13,096 nt of DNA from JBAWAP01 sp049589355 (GCA_049589355.1 JBAWAP010000057.1:1-13096), one strand, 5' to 3'; counted from the first letter of the stretch, positions 6,017-12,830 are shown. The notes: generated by a model not told the origin, from the letters alone. A program made the numbers and translations.

Positions 6017-7039
6017 ATGGCACGGTTCAGCAGACTGGAAGTATTGAACACCATCGTAGATACCGGGCTCGTACCAGTCTTTTACCATGCCGACGTGGAA
6101 GTGGCCAAGAAGGTGGTGCAAGCCTGCGCCGCAGGTGGTGCCAGGGTCGTCGAGTTCACCAATCGGGGCGACTTTGCGCCGGAGGTCTTCAAGGAACTGT
6201 CGCGACATGTGGATCGGGAGGGTCCAGACGTCATCCTGGGGGTTGGCTCGGTGATTGACGAGCCGACGGCCGCCATATATATCGCCTACGGGGCCAATTT
6301 TGTGGTCGGCCCTGTTCTCAATGAAGCCATCGCCAGGCTGTGTAACCGAAGAAAAGTGGCTTACTCGCCCGGCTGTGGCAGTGCTTCTGAGATATCCTAC
6401 GCTGAGGAGCTCGGAGTCGAGATCGTCAAGATATTTCCGGGCAGCTCGGTGGGGGGGCCTGATTTCGTCCAGTCGGTGTTGGCCCCCTGCCCGTGGACGC
6501 GCATCATGCCCACCGGCGGAGTGGATGCCACAGAGGAGAGCATCAAAGCCTGGTTTGAGGCAGGTGTGGCGTGCGTGGGCATGGGCTCAAAGCTGGTCCG
6601 TAAGGATTTGGTGGCGGCTGGCGACTGGGCAGAGATCACCGCTAAAATACGCCAGGTGCTGCAGTGGATCAGGGACGCGCGGGGGACGCCGGTTTTCCTC
6701 GGCGTGGAACACGTGGGGCTCTATCCCACAAAAGAGGCCAGCGCCCAAGCTATCGCCGAGTGGTATCGAGACCGGTTCGGGTTTGAGCTAAAAGAAGGCA
6801 ATACGAACTTTTTTGTCGGCGGTACCGGGGGCGGCCGGATCGAGGTTGTGAAGGAGGCCATCACCGACAGGTGCCACCTGTCCGTGCTAGTGTCCAACTT
6901 TGAGAAAGCTGTGGCCAGTCTGGAAGCGCAGGGGGTAGCCCTCGAGGAACCGCTGAAGACCCAACCCGGCATTAAGGCGGTCTTTCTCAAAGAACCGGAT
7001 CCTTCAGGGAACCTCGTCCACTTGTTTTGGATAGGCTAA
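6017..7039 (+). CDS. eda: KDPG/KHG aldolase-like protein fused to a C-terminal VOC domain
   Basis: A 340-residue two-domain protein. Residues 1-220 are a class I aldolase of the KDPG/4-hydroxy-2-oxoglutarate family, of the longer subtype with VEFTNRGDFA, which cleaves 2-keto-3-deoxy acids to pyruvate plus an aldehyde. Glu46 and the Schiff-base Lys138 (EIVKIFPG) are present, as is the phosphate/carboxylate-binding loop MPTGGVD. Residues about 226-340 are a vicinal-oxygen-chelate (glyoxalase/dioxygenase-type) domain: GVEHVGLYPT, WYRDRFGFEL, RIEVVKE, HLSVLV, then EPDPSGNLVHLFW. Possible metal ligands are His232, Glu276, His287 and His335. The fold usually has Glu at the last position. AAAGGAG lies nine bases upstream of the ATG. 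It sits between its regulator and a sugar ABC importer, which supports a role in cleaving a sugar acid derived from the imported substrate. The VOC part may process the released aldehyde or isomerise the substrate. Confidence 0.87.
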   Translation: MARFSRLEVLNTIVDTGLVPVFYHADVEVAKKVVQACAAGGARVVEFTNRGDFAPEVFKELSRHVDREGPDVILGVGSVIDEPTAAIYIAYGANFVVGPVLNEAIARLCNRRKVAYSPGCGSASEISYAEELGVEIVKIFPGSSVGGPDFVQSVLAPCPWTRIMPTGGVDATEESIKAWFEAGVACVGMGSKLVRKDLVAAGDWAEITAKIRQVLQWIRDARGTPVFLGVEHVGLYPTKEASAQAIAEWYRDRFGFELKEGNTNFFVGGTGGGRIEVVKEAITDRCHLSVLVSNFEKAVASLEAQGVALEEPLKTQPGIKAVFLKEPDPSGNLVHLFWIG

Positions 7040-7124
7040 GCGTGCTGACAGCGTGTGGAAGGTCCTGGGGGTAATTTTCAATGGGGAAAGTCAACCAAAG
7101 CGGTTCGCTCAGGAGGCACTGATA

Positions 7125-8054
7125 ATGGCAGTTGTTGCAAGAGAGTCTGGCATCGCTCGCTTCCTTCGTCTGCTGAACCGGGTAGAAGTGCTCGGCCCGG
7201 TATTCATGGCCCCCGCTATCTTGTATATGGTGGCTTTCTTGGGACTGCCCTTCGTGCTGGCCATTTACTTTAGCCTTACCAACCTTACCATCAACAACAT
7301 CCAAACCGGCTTCTCTTTTGTGGGGCTGGAAAATTTTATTGAGCTCTCCCGGGACAGCATCTTCCAGCAGGCCTTGCGCAATACCCTCATCTTTGCCATT
7401 GCTTCACAACTCCTGTCCATAATATTGGGCCAGGTTACGGCGCTTGTTCTGATGAAGAATTTCCGGGGAAAGGCGATTGTGCGGGTGGTAATCCTGCTGC
7501 CCTGGGCTGTACCCATTGCCTTGGGGGTGCTCGGTTGGAAATGGATGTATGATTCCCTGTACAGCATTATCAACTGGACCTTGCGGGCTTTTCACATCCT
7601 GGGACCCGATCAATGGCCGAATTGGTTGGGGACATCCGATTTAGCCATGATATCCGTCATTATTGTCCATGCCTGGAAGGCATTTCCCTTTGCTGCGGTG
7701 GTCTTCATGGGAGCGCTGACAGCCATCCCCCAGGATATTATTGATGCGGCCAAGGTGGATGGGGCTGGCTTCTGGCGACGGACCTTTCAGGTCAACCTGC
7801 CCATCATTGCCCCCATCGTCTCCATAGGCTTGATTTTCAGCACTGTCTTCGCTTTTACGGACATGAGCGTGGTTTGGCTGTTAACCAAGGGCGGGCCGAT
7901 GAACAGTACCCACGTCCTGGGTTCCTACGCCTTTCAGGTGGGTATTATCTCGGGCGATATCGGTCAAGGGGTGGCAATCTCCCTCTCCCTTGTCCCGATC
8001 CTGATGGTTGCCATGGTCTTGACCCTAAGGGCCATGCGGCGAAGGGAGATATGA
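7125..8054 (+). CDS. Sugar ABC transporter permease (MalF/UgpA-like)
   Basis: A 309-residue membrane protein of the carbohydrate uptake (CUT1) permease family. It has six hydrophobic helices, with the ATPase-contacting EAA loop at about 206-228 (IDAAKVDGAGFWRRTFQVNL then PII). TKGGPMNST before the last helices is typical of the family. The frame opens further upstream at GTG 7053, but AGGAGG at 7111-7116 sits eight bases before the ATG at 7125, and the translated upstream part has no family similarity, so 7125 is used. It is one base apart from the next permease gene and 85 bases after the aldolase gene. Together with the second permease it would form the membrane channel; no ATPase gene is nearby. 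Confidence 0.92.
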   Translation: MAVVARESGIARFLRLLNRVEVLGPVFMAPAILYMVAFLGLPFVLAIYFSLTNLTINNIQTGFSFVGLENFIELSRDSIFQQALRNTLIFAIASQLLSIILGQVTALVLMKNFRGKAIVRVVILLPWAVPIALGVLGWKWMYDSLYSIINWTLRAFHILGPDQWPNWLGTSDLAMISVIIVHAWKAFPFAAVVFMGALTAIPQDIIDAAKVDGAGFWRRTFQVNLPIIAPIVSIGLIFSTVFAFTDMSVVWLLTKGGPMNSTHVLGSYAFQVGIISGDIGQGVAISLSLVPILMVAMVLTLRAMRRREI

Positions 8055-8055
8055 G

Positions 8056-8895
8056 ATGAGACTTGAGCGATTCCTAAAACAGATGGGTTTCTATACTTTG
8101 GTTACAGCCCTGGTCATTTTCGCTGTCTGGCCCTTTTACTGGATGTTCGTCACCGCCTTCAAGACCGAGCATGATCTTTATAACCTAAAATCCATTCCCT
8201 ACATTTTTAACGAGCCGCCAACCCTGCAGCACGTGAATTGGCTCTTCAACAATACCGAGTTCGTCCGCTGGCTCTGGAATACCCTGACTATCGGCGTCCT
8301 GGTGGTGGGGATTACCCTGCTGGTGGCAATCCCAGCCGGCTACGCCCTGGCCCGGATGGCCGGCCGTTATTCGGAGAGGCTTGGTATTGGTATGTTCTTG
8401 ACCTACCTGGTGCCGTCTACCCTACTTTTCATCCCTCTCTCACCCATTGTTTCCCGGTTGGGGCTGCAAGACTCTCTGTGGGCCCTGGTCGTCATTTACC
8501 CCACCTTCACCATCCCTTTTTGCACCTGGCTGATGATGGGCTTCTTCAAAACCATCCCCATTGAAATAGAAGAAGCAGCCTTGATAGATGGGGATAGCCG
8601 CCTTGGCGCCTTGGCGCACGTGGTGATGCCGCTGTCTTTGTCGGGCACACTTACGGTAGTTATCTTTGCTTTCACCCTGTGCGTGCAGGAATTTGTGTAT
8701 GCGCTCACCTTTGTCTCGAGCACAGATCAGAAGACGGTCACCGTGGGGGTGCCGACGGATCTCATGCGGGGAGACCTTTTCTTCTGGGGCTCGCTGATGG
8801 CAGCCGCCCTGATCGCCGGTATTCCCATGGCCATCGTGTATAACCTATTCCTGGATCGCTTTGTGGCTGGCATCACCGGCGGGGCCATTAAATAG
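8056..8895 (+). CDS. Sugar ABC transporter permease (MalG/UgpE-like)
   Basis: A 279-residue permease with six membrane segments. The EAA loop is at about 170-194 (EIEEAALIDGDSRLGALAHV then VMPLS). It begins one base after the previous stop, with GGGAG seven bases upstream of its ATG, indicating coupled translation with its partner. It is the second half of the heterodimeric carbohydrate importer whose binding protein is encoded at 9205-10590. MalG-type proteins contact the ATPase through the EAA loop and the C-terminal tail, which here ends GITGGAIK. Substrate specificity cannot be inferred from the permease. Confidence 0.93.
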   Translation: MRLERFLKQMGFYTLVTALVIFAVWPFYWMFVTAFKTEHDLYNLKSIPYIFNEPPTLQHVNWLFNNTEFVRWLWNTLTIGVLVVGITLLVAIPAGYALARMAGRYSERLGIGMFLTYLVPSTLLFIPLSPIVSRLGLQDSLWALVVIYPTFTIPFCTWLMMGFFKTIPIEIEEAALIDGDSRLGALAHVVMPLSLSGTLTVVIFAFTLCVQEFVYALTFVSSTDQKTVTVGVPTDLMRGDLFFWGSLMAAALIAGIPMAIVYNLFLDRFVAGITGGAIK

Positions 8896-8936
8896 TAACG
8901 ACATGCGGCAGTCTAAACCAAAAACAAAGGAACTTT

Positions 8937-9048
8937 GTAACTGCTCAGCCCGTGTCATTGCGAGGAGCGTTTTTTGCGACGAAGCAATCTCCTCCTTGCG
9001 GCTTAGGGATTGCTTCGCTTCGCTCGCAATGACAGCCTGAGTAGTCAC
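8937..9048 (+). mobile_element. 112-bp MITE-like element, copy 2
   Basis: This copy has the same length, orientation and ends (GTAACTGCTCAG / CTGAGTAGTCAC) as copy 1, with 109 of 112 bases identical. The flanking direct repeat is GGAACTTT (8929-8936 and 9049-9056), a different 8-bp sequence from that of copy 1, which shows independent insertion. It occupies most of the gap between the second permease and the binding-protein gene and would fold into a long hairpin in the transcript. Bases 9057-9192 after it show no gene. Confidence 0.9.
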
Positions 9049-9204
9049 GGAACTTTATGGCAAGGAGGTGGTTGGTCAGGCGAAAGCACGGTGTGGAACC
9101 TTCGAGAAAAGTTGAAAGAGGAAAGGAGGGAAATAGCGAAGAATAAGGCCAACGTTTAACTCAACCCTTAAGATCGAATCTATGAAACCTATAAGGAGGA
9201 GGTA

Positions 9205-10590
9205 ATGATGGTTCAGAAAAAGATTTCCCGACGTGAGTTCCTGAAGACGGCCGGCATAGCCGGGGCAGGTCTGGCTGCAGCCGGTCTGGCTGGTTGTGGC
9301 CCTCAGGCAGCGCCGACGGCTGCGCCAACGGTAGCACCAACGGCAACTCCTACCGTTGTGCCAGGGCCCACCAAAACCGCCGCCTTGAAGTTGCAGCTCA
9401 TCAGCCACTTCGTGAAGGGGTATGACGACTGGATCAAGAAATTCGCCACGGACTGGGGCCAGGCCAACGGTGTCACGGTCACGGTGGACTTTATCGGCAA
9501 CGTGGATTTGGCAGCCCGCGGTGCTGCTGAGGTCGCCGCCCAGAAAGGTCACGACATCGTGCAATGGGACCAGGCCGTCTCCAGCCCGTTCCTGTGGAAG
9601 AATCACACTGTGAATCTGACCGATCTCGTCAAGGAGGTAGAAGCCAAATACGGCAAGTTCTCCACCGTTGGGATGCAAGCGGGCTTTGACGCTGCGCCGG
9701 GAACCTGGTTCTCTCTACCCATCTTCTACATGGCCTTCGCCGCCCTTTACCGCAAGGACCTGTGGGATCAGGCCGGCGTGTTGCCCGACACCTGGGACAA
9801 AGTGCTTGAAGGTGGGCGCAAGCTCAAGGCCATGGGCAACCCCATCGGCATCCCGTTAGGGCACTCCTCCGACCCCAACGTTCAATGGCGGGGGCTGATC
9901 TGGTCCTACGGCGGCTCCATTCAGGACAAGGACCAGAACGTGGTCATCAACTCCCCGGAGGTCCTGGAAGCCGTCAAGTTCGCCCGGACCCTTTACCAGG
10001 AGACTATGACCGACGAGGTGCTGTCCTGGGATGACATGGGGAATAACCGCTTCCTGGCATCAGGTAAGGGGAGTTTGATCTTCAATCCCATCTCCGCCTA
10101 CCGCAGCATCCAGGGTTCGGATGCCGCGCTAGCAGATAAGATCTTTGTCGCCAAGCCTCCGCAGGGCCCCCAGGCGCGCTTGATGGGCGTGACGCCACAT
10201 TCTTGGACCATCTGGAAGTTTGCCGAGAACCAGGTGAACGCCATGGAGTTTATGCGGTACTTTGTGGCCAACTACAAGGGCGGTTTTGAAACGAGCACCG
10301 GCTACAATATGCCCATGAACCCCGGCTGGATACCCCAGCCGATGCCCATCCTGTCCAACGACCCGACGTCCAAACCGCCGGACAAGCTGGCTGTGCTGCA
10401 AACAGCGCCGGAGTGGTGCGTCGGCTTCGAGTATCCGGGTCCGAACAGCCCGGCCATGGGGGAAGTGATCTCAACCTTCATCATCCCCGATATGATCGCC
10501 CAGGCTGCTACCGACAAGTTGACGCCGGAAGATGCCGTCAAGTGGGCTGATGAGCAGGTTAAGCGTATCGTCAAAAAGTGGCAGGCCTAA
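9205..10590 (+). CDS. Family 1 extracellular solute-binding lipoprotein (sugar type)
   Basis: A 461-residue substrate-binding protein of the carbohydrate ABC family. The N terminus has a twin-arginine motif (SRREFLK, residues 8-14), a hydrophobic stretch and the lipobox LAGC with Cys31, so it is probably folded before export and lipid-anchored. Residues 32-58 form an Ala/Thr/Pro-rich spacer (PTAAPTVAPTATPTVVPGPT). The family 1 binding fold follows from about residue 60 (LQLISHFVKGYDDWIKKFAT) to the C terminus. The ribosome site AGGAGGAGG lies before tandem ATGs at 9205 and 9208; either may be used. It is the last gene of the FadR-aldolase-permease operon and delivers ligand to the two permeases. 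The ligand is probably a sugar, oligosaccharide or sugar acid, by family and context. Confidence 0.93.
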   Translation: MMVQKKISRREFLKTAGIAGAGLAAAGLAGCGPQAAPTAAPTVAPTATPTVVPGPTKTAALKLQLISHFVKGYDDWIKKFATDWGQANGVTVTVDFIGNVDLAARGAAEVAAQKGHDIVQWDQAVSSPFLWKNHTVNLTDLVKEVEAKYGKFSTVGMQAGFDAAPGTWFSLPIFYMAFAALYRKDLWDQAGVLPDTWDKVLEGGRKLKAMGNPIGIPLGHSSDPNVQWRGLIWSYGGSIQDKDQNVVINSPEVLEAVKFARTLYQETMTDEVLSWDDMGNNRFLASGKGSLIFNPISAYRSIQGSDAALADKIFVAKPPQGPQARLMGVTPHSWTIWKFAENQVNAMEFMRYFVANYKGGFETSTGYNMPMNPGWIPQPMPILSNDPTSKPPDKLAVLQTAPEWCVGFEYPGPNSPAMGEVISTFIIPDMIAQAATDKLTPEDAVKWADEQVKRIVKKWQA

Positions 10591-10718
10591 CCTGAAGCGC
10601 CCTACTTGGATCTAGCTCGTCCCGCCTTTCTGAACCCTGCGGGCCGAACGGAACGAGGCCTGGTGCTAGGGCCACCCTGAGCTGTTGAGGGGCGGTGAGA
10701 GGCTGTGCAACACGAGAA

Positions 10719-10760
10719 AAAAGGAGAGGCCCCGTATCTGCGTACAGGGCCTCTCCTTTT
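10719..10760. terminator. Bidirectional intrinsic terminator
   Basis: The arms AAAAGGAGAGGCCC (10719-10732) and GGGCCTCTCCTTTT (10747-10760) are perfectly complementary around a 14-base loop. Leaving the plus strand it ends in four T. On the minus strand the tract is six T. It therefore can close the binding-protein operon from the left and the tRNA-Lys transcript from the right. Confidence 0.82.
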
Positions 10761-10825
10761 GGTAGAAATGAAGCGATCCCCAACCGGGAGGTGGTAAAGG
10801 ATGAAAGTGCTCATCACCGAACTAC

Positions 10826-10852
10826 GGCATGGGAGAAGTCACTACCCATGCC
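10826..10852 (-). other. Hairpin just downstream of tRNA-Lys
   Basis: GGCATGGG (10826-10833) and CCCATGCC (10845-10852) form an eight-base-pair stem starting about ten bases after the tRNA 3' end. There is no T tract after it, so it is more likely a processing hairpin or minor repeat than the terminator, which lies further on. Confidence 0.4.
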
Positions 10853-10861
10853 CTATGGATT

Positions 10862-10938
10862 TGGTGAGCCGCGCAGGACTCGAACCTGCAACCCACTGAT
10901 TAAGAGTCAGTTGCTCTGCCGACTTGAGCTAGCGGCCC
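10862..10938 (-). tRNA. trnK: tRNA-Lys (anticodon CTT)
   Basis: The minus strand folds as a tRNA. The acceptor stem GGGCCGC pairs with GCGGCTC (one G-U). The D arm contains GCTCAAGTCGGCAGAGC. The anticodon stem ACTGA/TCAGT encloses CTCTTAA, giving anticodon CTT for AAG. The T arm is GCAGGTTCGAGTCCTGC, and the discriminator A is followed by an encoded CCA. The length is 77 with CCA. It has its own promoter upstream (10977-11005) and a terminator at 10719-10760. Confidence 0.95.
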
Positions 10939-10976
10939 ATGTGGGAACACCGATTTCTTCAATCCACGCTGGATTA

Positions 10977-11005
10977 ATTATACATCAGCTTAATTCTTTC
11001 TGCAA
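10977..11005 (-). promoter_or_regulatory. Likely tRNA-Lys promoter
   Basis: A perfect TATAAT (minus strand, 10982-10977) lies about 39 bases before the mature tRNA 5' end. TTGCAG is 17 bases further upstream and is a weak -35. The surrounding AT-rich stretch separates the tRNA from the intron fragment beginning near 11040. Confidence 0.55.
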
Positions 11006-11039
11006 GTAACATCGCCGCTATGCGAGTTGTTTCTTAGCA

Positions 11040-11247
11040 GATAATTCCCGGTGTACGCTTCAACTGTTTCGTTCGGTTATACTGCTCTCTTCTATATGAC
11101 CTTTCTAGCAGTTACAAAACACCCGGTATGGATGGTTAGCCCCTTCGGGCTGAGCCCTTCGACTTCGCTCAGGACAGGCCTCAGGGCAAAGCCTTACCCA
11201 GAGGGGACTTTCACCCCTCAAGAAACGTCAGGTTTCTCCTGGCGCAT
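11040..11247 (-). mobile_element. 5' fragment of a group II intron (fragment A)
   Basis: On the minus strand the sequence begins ATGCGCC at 11247, then TTTCTTGAGGGGTGAAAGTC, a short GGGGTGAAAGTCCCC hairpin typical of domain I of bacterial group II introns, then GGGGCTAACCATCCATACCG and GAAGCGTACAC with GGGAAT. The same blocks occur in the same order in fragment B, whose first bases are the canonical GTGCG. Fragment A starts with A instead of G, lacks about 90 bases of domain I relative to B, and has no reverse transcriptase or domain V. It is a dead remnant. A palindromic repeat is inserted within it (11142-11192). Confidence 0.62.
11142..11192. repeat. Palindromic interspersed repeat nested in intron fragment A
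   Basis: About 50 bases present in fragment A but absent from the matching position of fragment B. Fragment B reads GGGCAAGGGCTAACC across the site. The insert contains GGGCTGAGCCCTTCGACTTC, GCTCAGGACAGG and the inverted ends GCCC...GGGC, resembling the widespread short repeat with the core CCTGAGCGAAGTCGAAGGG. Confidence 0.55.
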
Positions 11248-11371
11248 TAACGACCTGCGGTTCAGCCGCCGTGCAGGTCTGGCAAGGCACTCTTCAACAA
11301 CCAGCACCTTCGCTGGCAAGACTACTTGGAATTGCGCGCGGTAGCACGGTTGGCTGAAGCGCTTGTTAGGT
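11248..11371 (-). other. attC-like integron recombination site interrupted by intron fragment A
   Basis: A 124-base quasi-palindrome read on the minus strand. It has an R''-type box ACCTAAC (11371-11365) containing the DUF2442 stop codon, then GCGC, TTCAGCC, AA and CCGTGC. On the far side come GCACGG, C, GGCTGAA, CCGC and GTTA (11251-11248). The arms TTCAGCC/GGCTGAA and CCGTGC/GCACGG pair, with AA opposite a single C as unpaired bases, as in attC stems. R'' fits RYYYAAC. R' is cut after GTTA, exactly where the intron fragment starts. No integrase is visible in the window. Confidence 0.52.
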
Positions 11372-11695
11372 GGCGGCTTGGAGATGGGGTTGCTTCCGCC
11401 TCTGTAACCATCGCTCGAACGAGGCAAAGCTCTCTGTAGACTTTTTGCCTAGTAGCAACCCCTCTACGCCAATATCTTCATCGAGATCGGGCCAATGGAT
11501 ACCGTAGCCTGCGCTACTGATTTGAAAATTGGCGCGCTCTGCGGGTGTGCCGTATGCTAGGCGTGGATACCATCCGATGGGTGCCGAGACAGTGCGACCA
11601 TCGTCCAAGTCTACGGATAAAGTATCATCAGTAGTTGTAACATTGACTACTCTAGGCAGCGCGAGTGCCACCACTGCAAAAGGTGTCCCATTCAT
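11366..11695 (-). CDS. DUF2442 family protein
   Basis: A 109-residue protein with the DUF2442 pattern: PRVVNVTTTDDTLSVDLDDG (residues 14-33), then SAPIGWYPRLAYGTPAER, then GYGIHWPDLDEDIGVEGLL (63-81). No enzymatic residues are known for this family. The start overlaps the end of the DUF4160 gene by 44 bases, with GGAAAG eight bases upstream, so the two are translated together. Its stop codon lies inside an attC-like box, the usual arrangement for the last gene of an integron cassette. DUF4160-DUF2442 neighbours are found in many bacteria and behave like a two-gene module, possibly a toxin-antitoxin pair; that is inference from size, overlap and context. Confidence 0.85.
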   Translation of the reverse strand: MNGTPFAVVALALPRVVNVTTTDDTLSVDLDDGRTVSAPIGWYPRLAYGTPAERANFQISSAGYGIHWPDLDEDIGVEGLLLGKKSTESFASFERWLQRRKQPHLQAAT

Positions 11696-11906
11696 TTCTC
11701 AATCTTTCCAGGTTTTCTCCTGCAATTCGCTCAACATCGCGTAATTCTTTGCGGCTGTAGCCGTGGTTTTCAGCGAGCGAGACAACAGGGTCAAGCCAGA
11801 ATTTCGCGCTCTTGTTCTCTCGATCCACGTGCATGTGTCGTGGCTCACCACAGTCATAGGAATAGAAGTAAAAGCGATATGGTCCGATGCGTAAAGCAGT
11901 TGGCAT
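11652..11906 (-). CDS. DUF4160 family protein
   Basis: An 84-residue protein matching DUF4160: MPTALRIGPYRFYFYSYDCG, EPRHMHVDRENKSAKFWLDP, then NHGYSRKELRDVERIAGENL and a Trp near the end. The EPxHxHV histidine motif is the family hallmark. The start has GGAAG seven bases upstream. It is the first gene of an overlapping pair with DUF2442 and begins just after the end of intron fragment B. Biochemical function is unknown. If the pair is a toxin-antitoxin module, which component is toxic cannot be told here. Confidence 0.87.
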   Translation of the reverse strand: MPTALRIGPYRFYFYSYDCGEPRHMHVDRENKSAKFWLDPVVSLAENHGYSRKELRDVERIAGENLERLRNEWDTFCSGGTRAA

Positions 11907-11929
11907 TTTTTAACTTCCAAGATGCTCAG

Positions 11930-12233
11930 TTACACCAAGTTGAAAACCCTGTATCAAGCTTCAGGGAGGGCGGTCTCCCCTACGGGCTACGTGATTCCCT
12001 GTGTACGCTTCACTGATGTCGTTCGGTGGCTGATTCCAGTCCTTTGTGCCCTTTCTTCAAGCTCGCTGGGTACGCTGGAATCCCATCTCCCAGCGCCGAG
12101 GTTTTCCATCGGTAACTCCTCAAACCGACCTTAGCCCCTCCTTCATCACTGCAACACTCGGTATGGGTGGGTGGTTAGCCCTTGCCCAACGGGGACTTTC
12201 ACCCCGTAAGAAACGCCAAGTTGCTTGGCGCAC
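11930..12233 (-). mobile_element. 5' fragment of a group II intron (fragment B)
   Basis: On the minus strand the fragment begins with the canonical GTGCGCC at 12233, then AAGCAACTTGGCG, TTTCTTACGGGGTGAAAGTC, and CCCCGTTGGGCAAGG. CCATACCGAG, CGACATCAGTGAAGCGTACA and CAGGGAATCACGTAGCCC follow. It shares the ordered blocks of fragment A, about 986 bases away in the same orientation. The sequence reaches only part of domain I, with no reverse transcriptase and no domain V or VI before the DUF4160 gene, so it is truncated. The exact left boundary (about 11925-11990) is uncertain because similarity to fragment A stops near 11991. Confidence 0.65.
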
Positions 12234-12499
12234 TAGCAGACGACAGCTTCAGGACACACCAACGGATGTTGGGCAGCGGCTACTTGCAAGCCCAACCCCT
12301 CCCACCGCTCAACGCGAGCAGGTGGCAGGTAGCAACACGCCCCGTGGTCCCTCTACGGCCATTGTCGAGATCACCGCCGTAGTGCCTCCACAAGTACTCC
12401 GGCCGGGGCTGGTGAAACTGGCTGACGAGCGACTCTTATCTACCCCTTCGTGGTGCCGGAGGAGGGCTGTCCACCTCCTTGCCCATAACCACCCTGAGA
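12234..12499. other. Non-coding stretch between small membrane protein gene and intron fragment B
   Basis: There is no convincing gene on either strand. Two hairpins are visible. At 12302-12325, CCACC and GCTC pair with GAGC and GGTGG around AACGC, with one unpaired A. At 12268-12296, GTTGGGC and GCCCAAC enclose 15 bases. The heptamer resembles attC core boxes, but no complete attC could be assembled here. The sequence directly upstream of the intron start reads GTCGTCTGCTA on the minus strand. Confidence 0.4.
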
Positions 12500-12778
12500 C
12501 TATCCCCTGGTCCCCGCTTTCGAGCCGAACGCTGCCTTGTAAACCGTAAACAGGACGATCAGATATGCCAGCGTCCTCACCACGATCAGCGGCACTTCCA
12601 GCGAATCCTTCAGGCCTAGCAGCGTCGCCAGGTGTGATAGACCAAAGAGAGCGAAGGCTATCCCGATGTAAAGAGGAAAAACGCTCCGCGACTTTCGATA
12701 ACCTACCACGCCGAAGGCCAGAATGATAATGCACAGAATCAAGTTGAGCACATATATCGGATCCCACACTATGTTCAT
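12500..12778 (-). CDS. Small three-helix membrane protein of unknown function
   Basis: A 92-residue protein beginning MNIVWDPIYVLNLILCIIIL. It has hydrophobic segments at about 8-27, 33-54 and 62-82, and a short basic tail (FGSKAGTRG). The frame opens upstream at 12826, but AAGGAGG six bases before the ATG at 12778 fixes the start. The segments YIGIAFALFGLSHLATLLGL and PLIVVRTLAYLIVLF look conserved, as in small membrane proteins or the N-terminal sensor part of some signalling proteins. No domain is recognised with confidence. It stands alone between a group II intron end and an intron fragment, with no partner gene. Confidence 0.75.
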   Translation of the reverse strand: MNIVWDPIYVLNLILCIIILAFGVVGYRKSRSVFPLYIGIAFALFGLSHLATLLGLKDSLEVPLIVVRTLAYLIVLFTVYKAAFGSKAGTRG

Positions 12779-12830
12779 GATTTGCCTCCTTGTACAGAAT
12801 ATATTTTGGTGGCAAAGCCAGCCCACCGCC

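Noticed and set aside
7053..7124. Upstream GTG start of the first sugar permease
   Set aside because: AGGAGG directly precedes the ATG at 7125, and the added residues do not resemble the family.
9057..9150. Possible small gene after MITE copy 2
   Set aside because: The ATG at 9057 has no ribosome site, begins at the target-duplication border and encodes only a short charged peptide.
10695..11009. 104-residue open frame on the plus strand
   Set aside because: It runs through the terminator and antisense through the tRNA-Lys gene, a common false prediction.
11051..11344. 97-residue open frame on the plus strand
   Set aside because: It is antisense to intron fragment A and the attC-like site and contains the inserted repeat; no ribosome site or family pattern.
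12234..12274. attC site at the start of intron fragment B
   Set aside because: Only a core-like GCCCAAC box is present; no matching R' box or paired arms of attC length.
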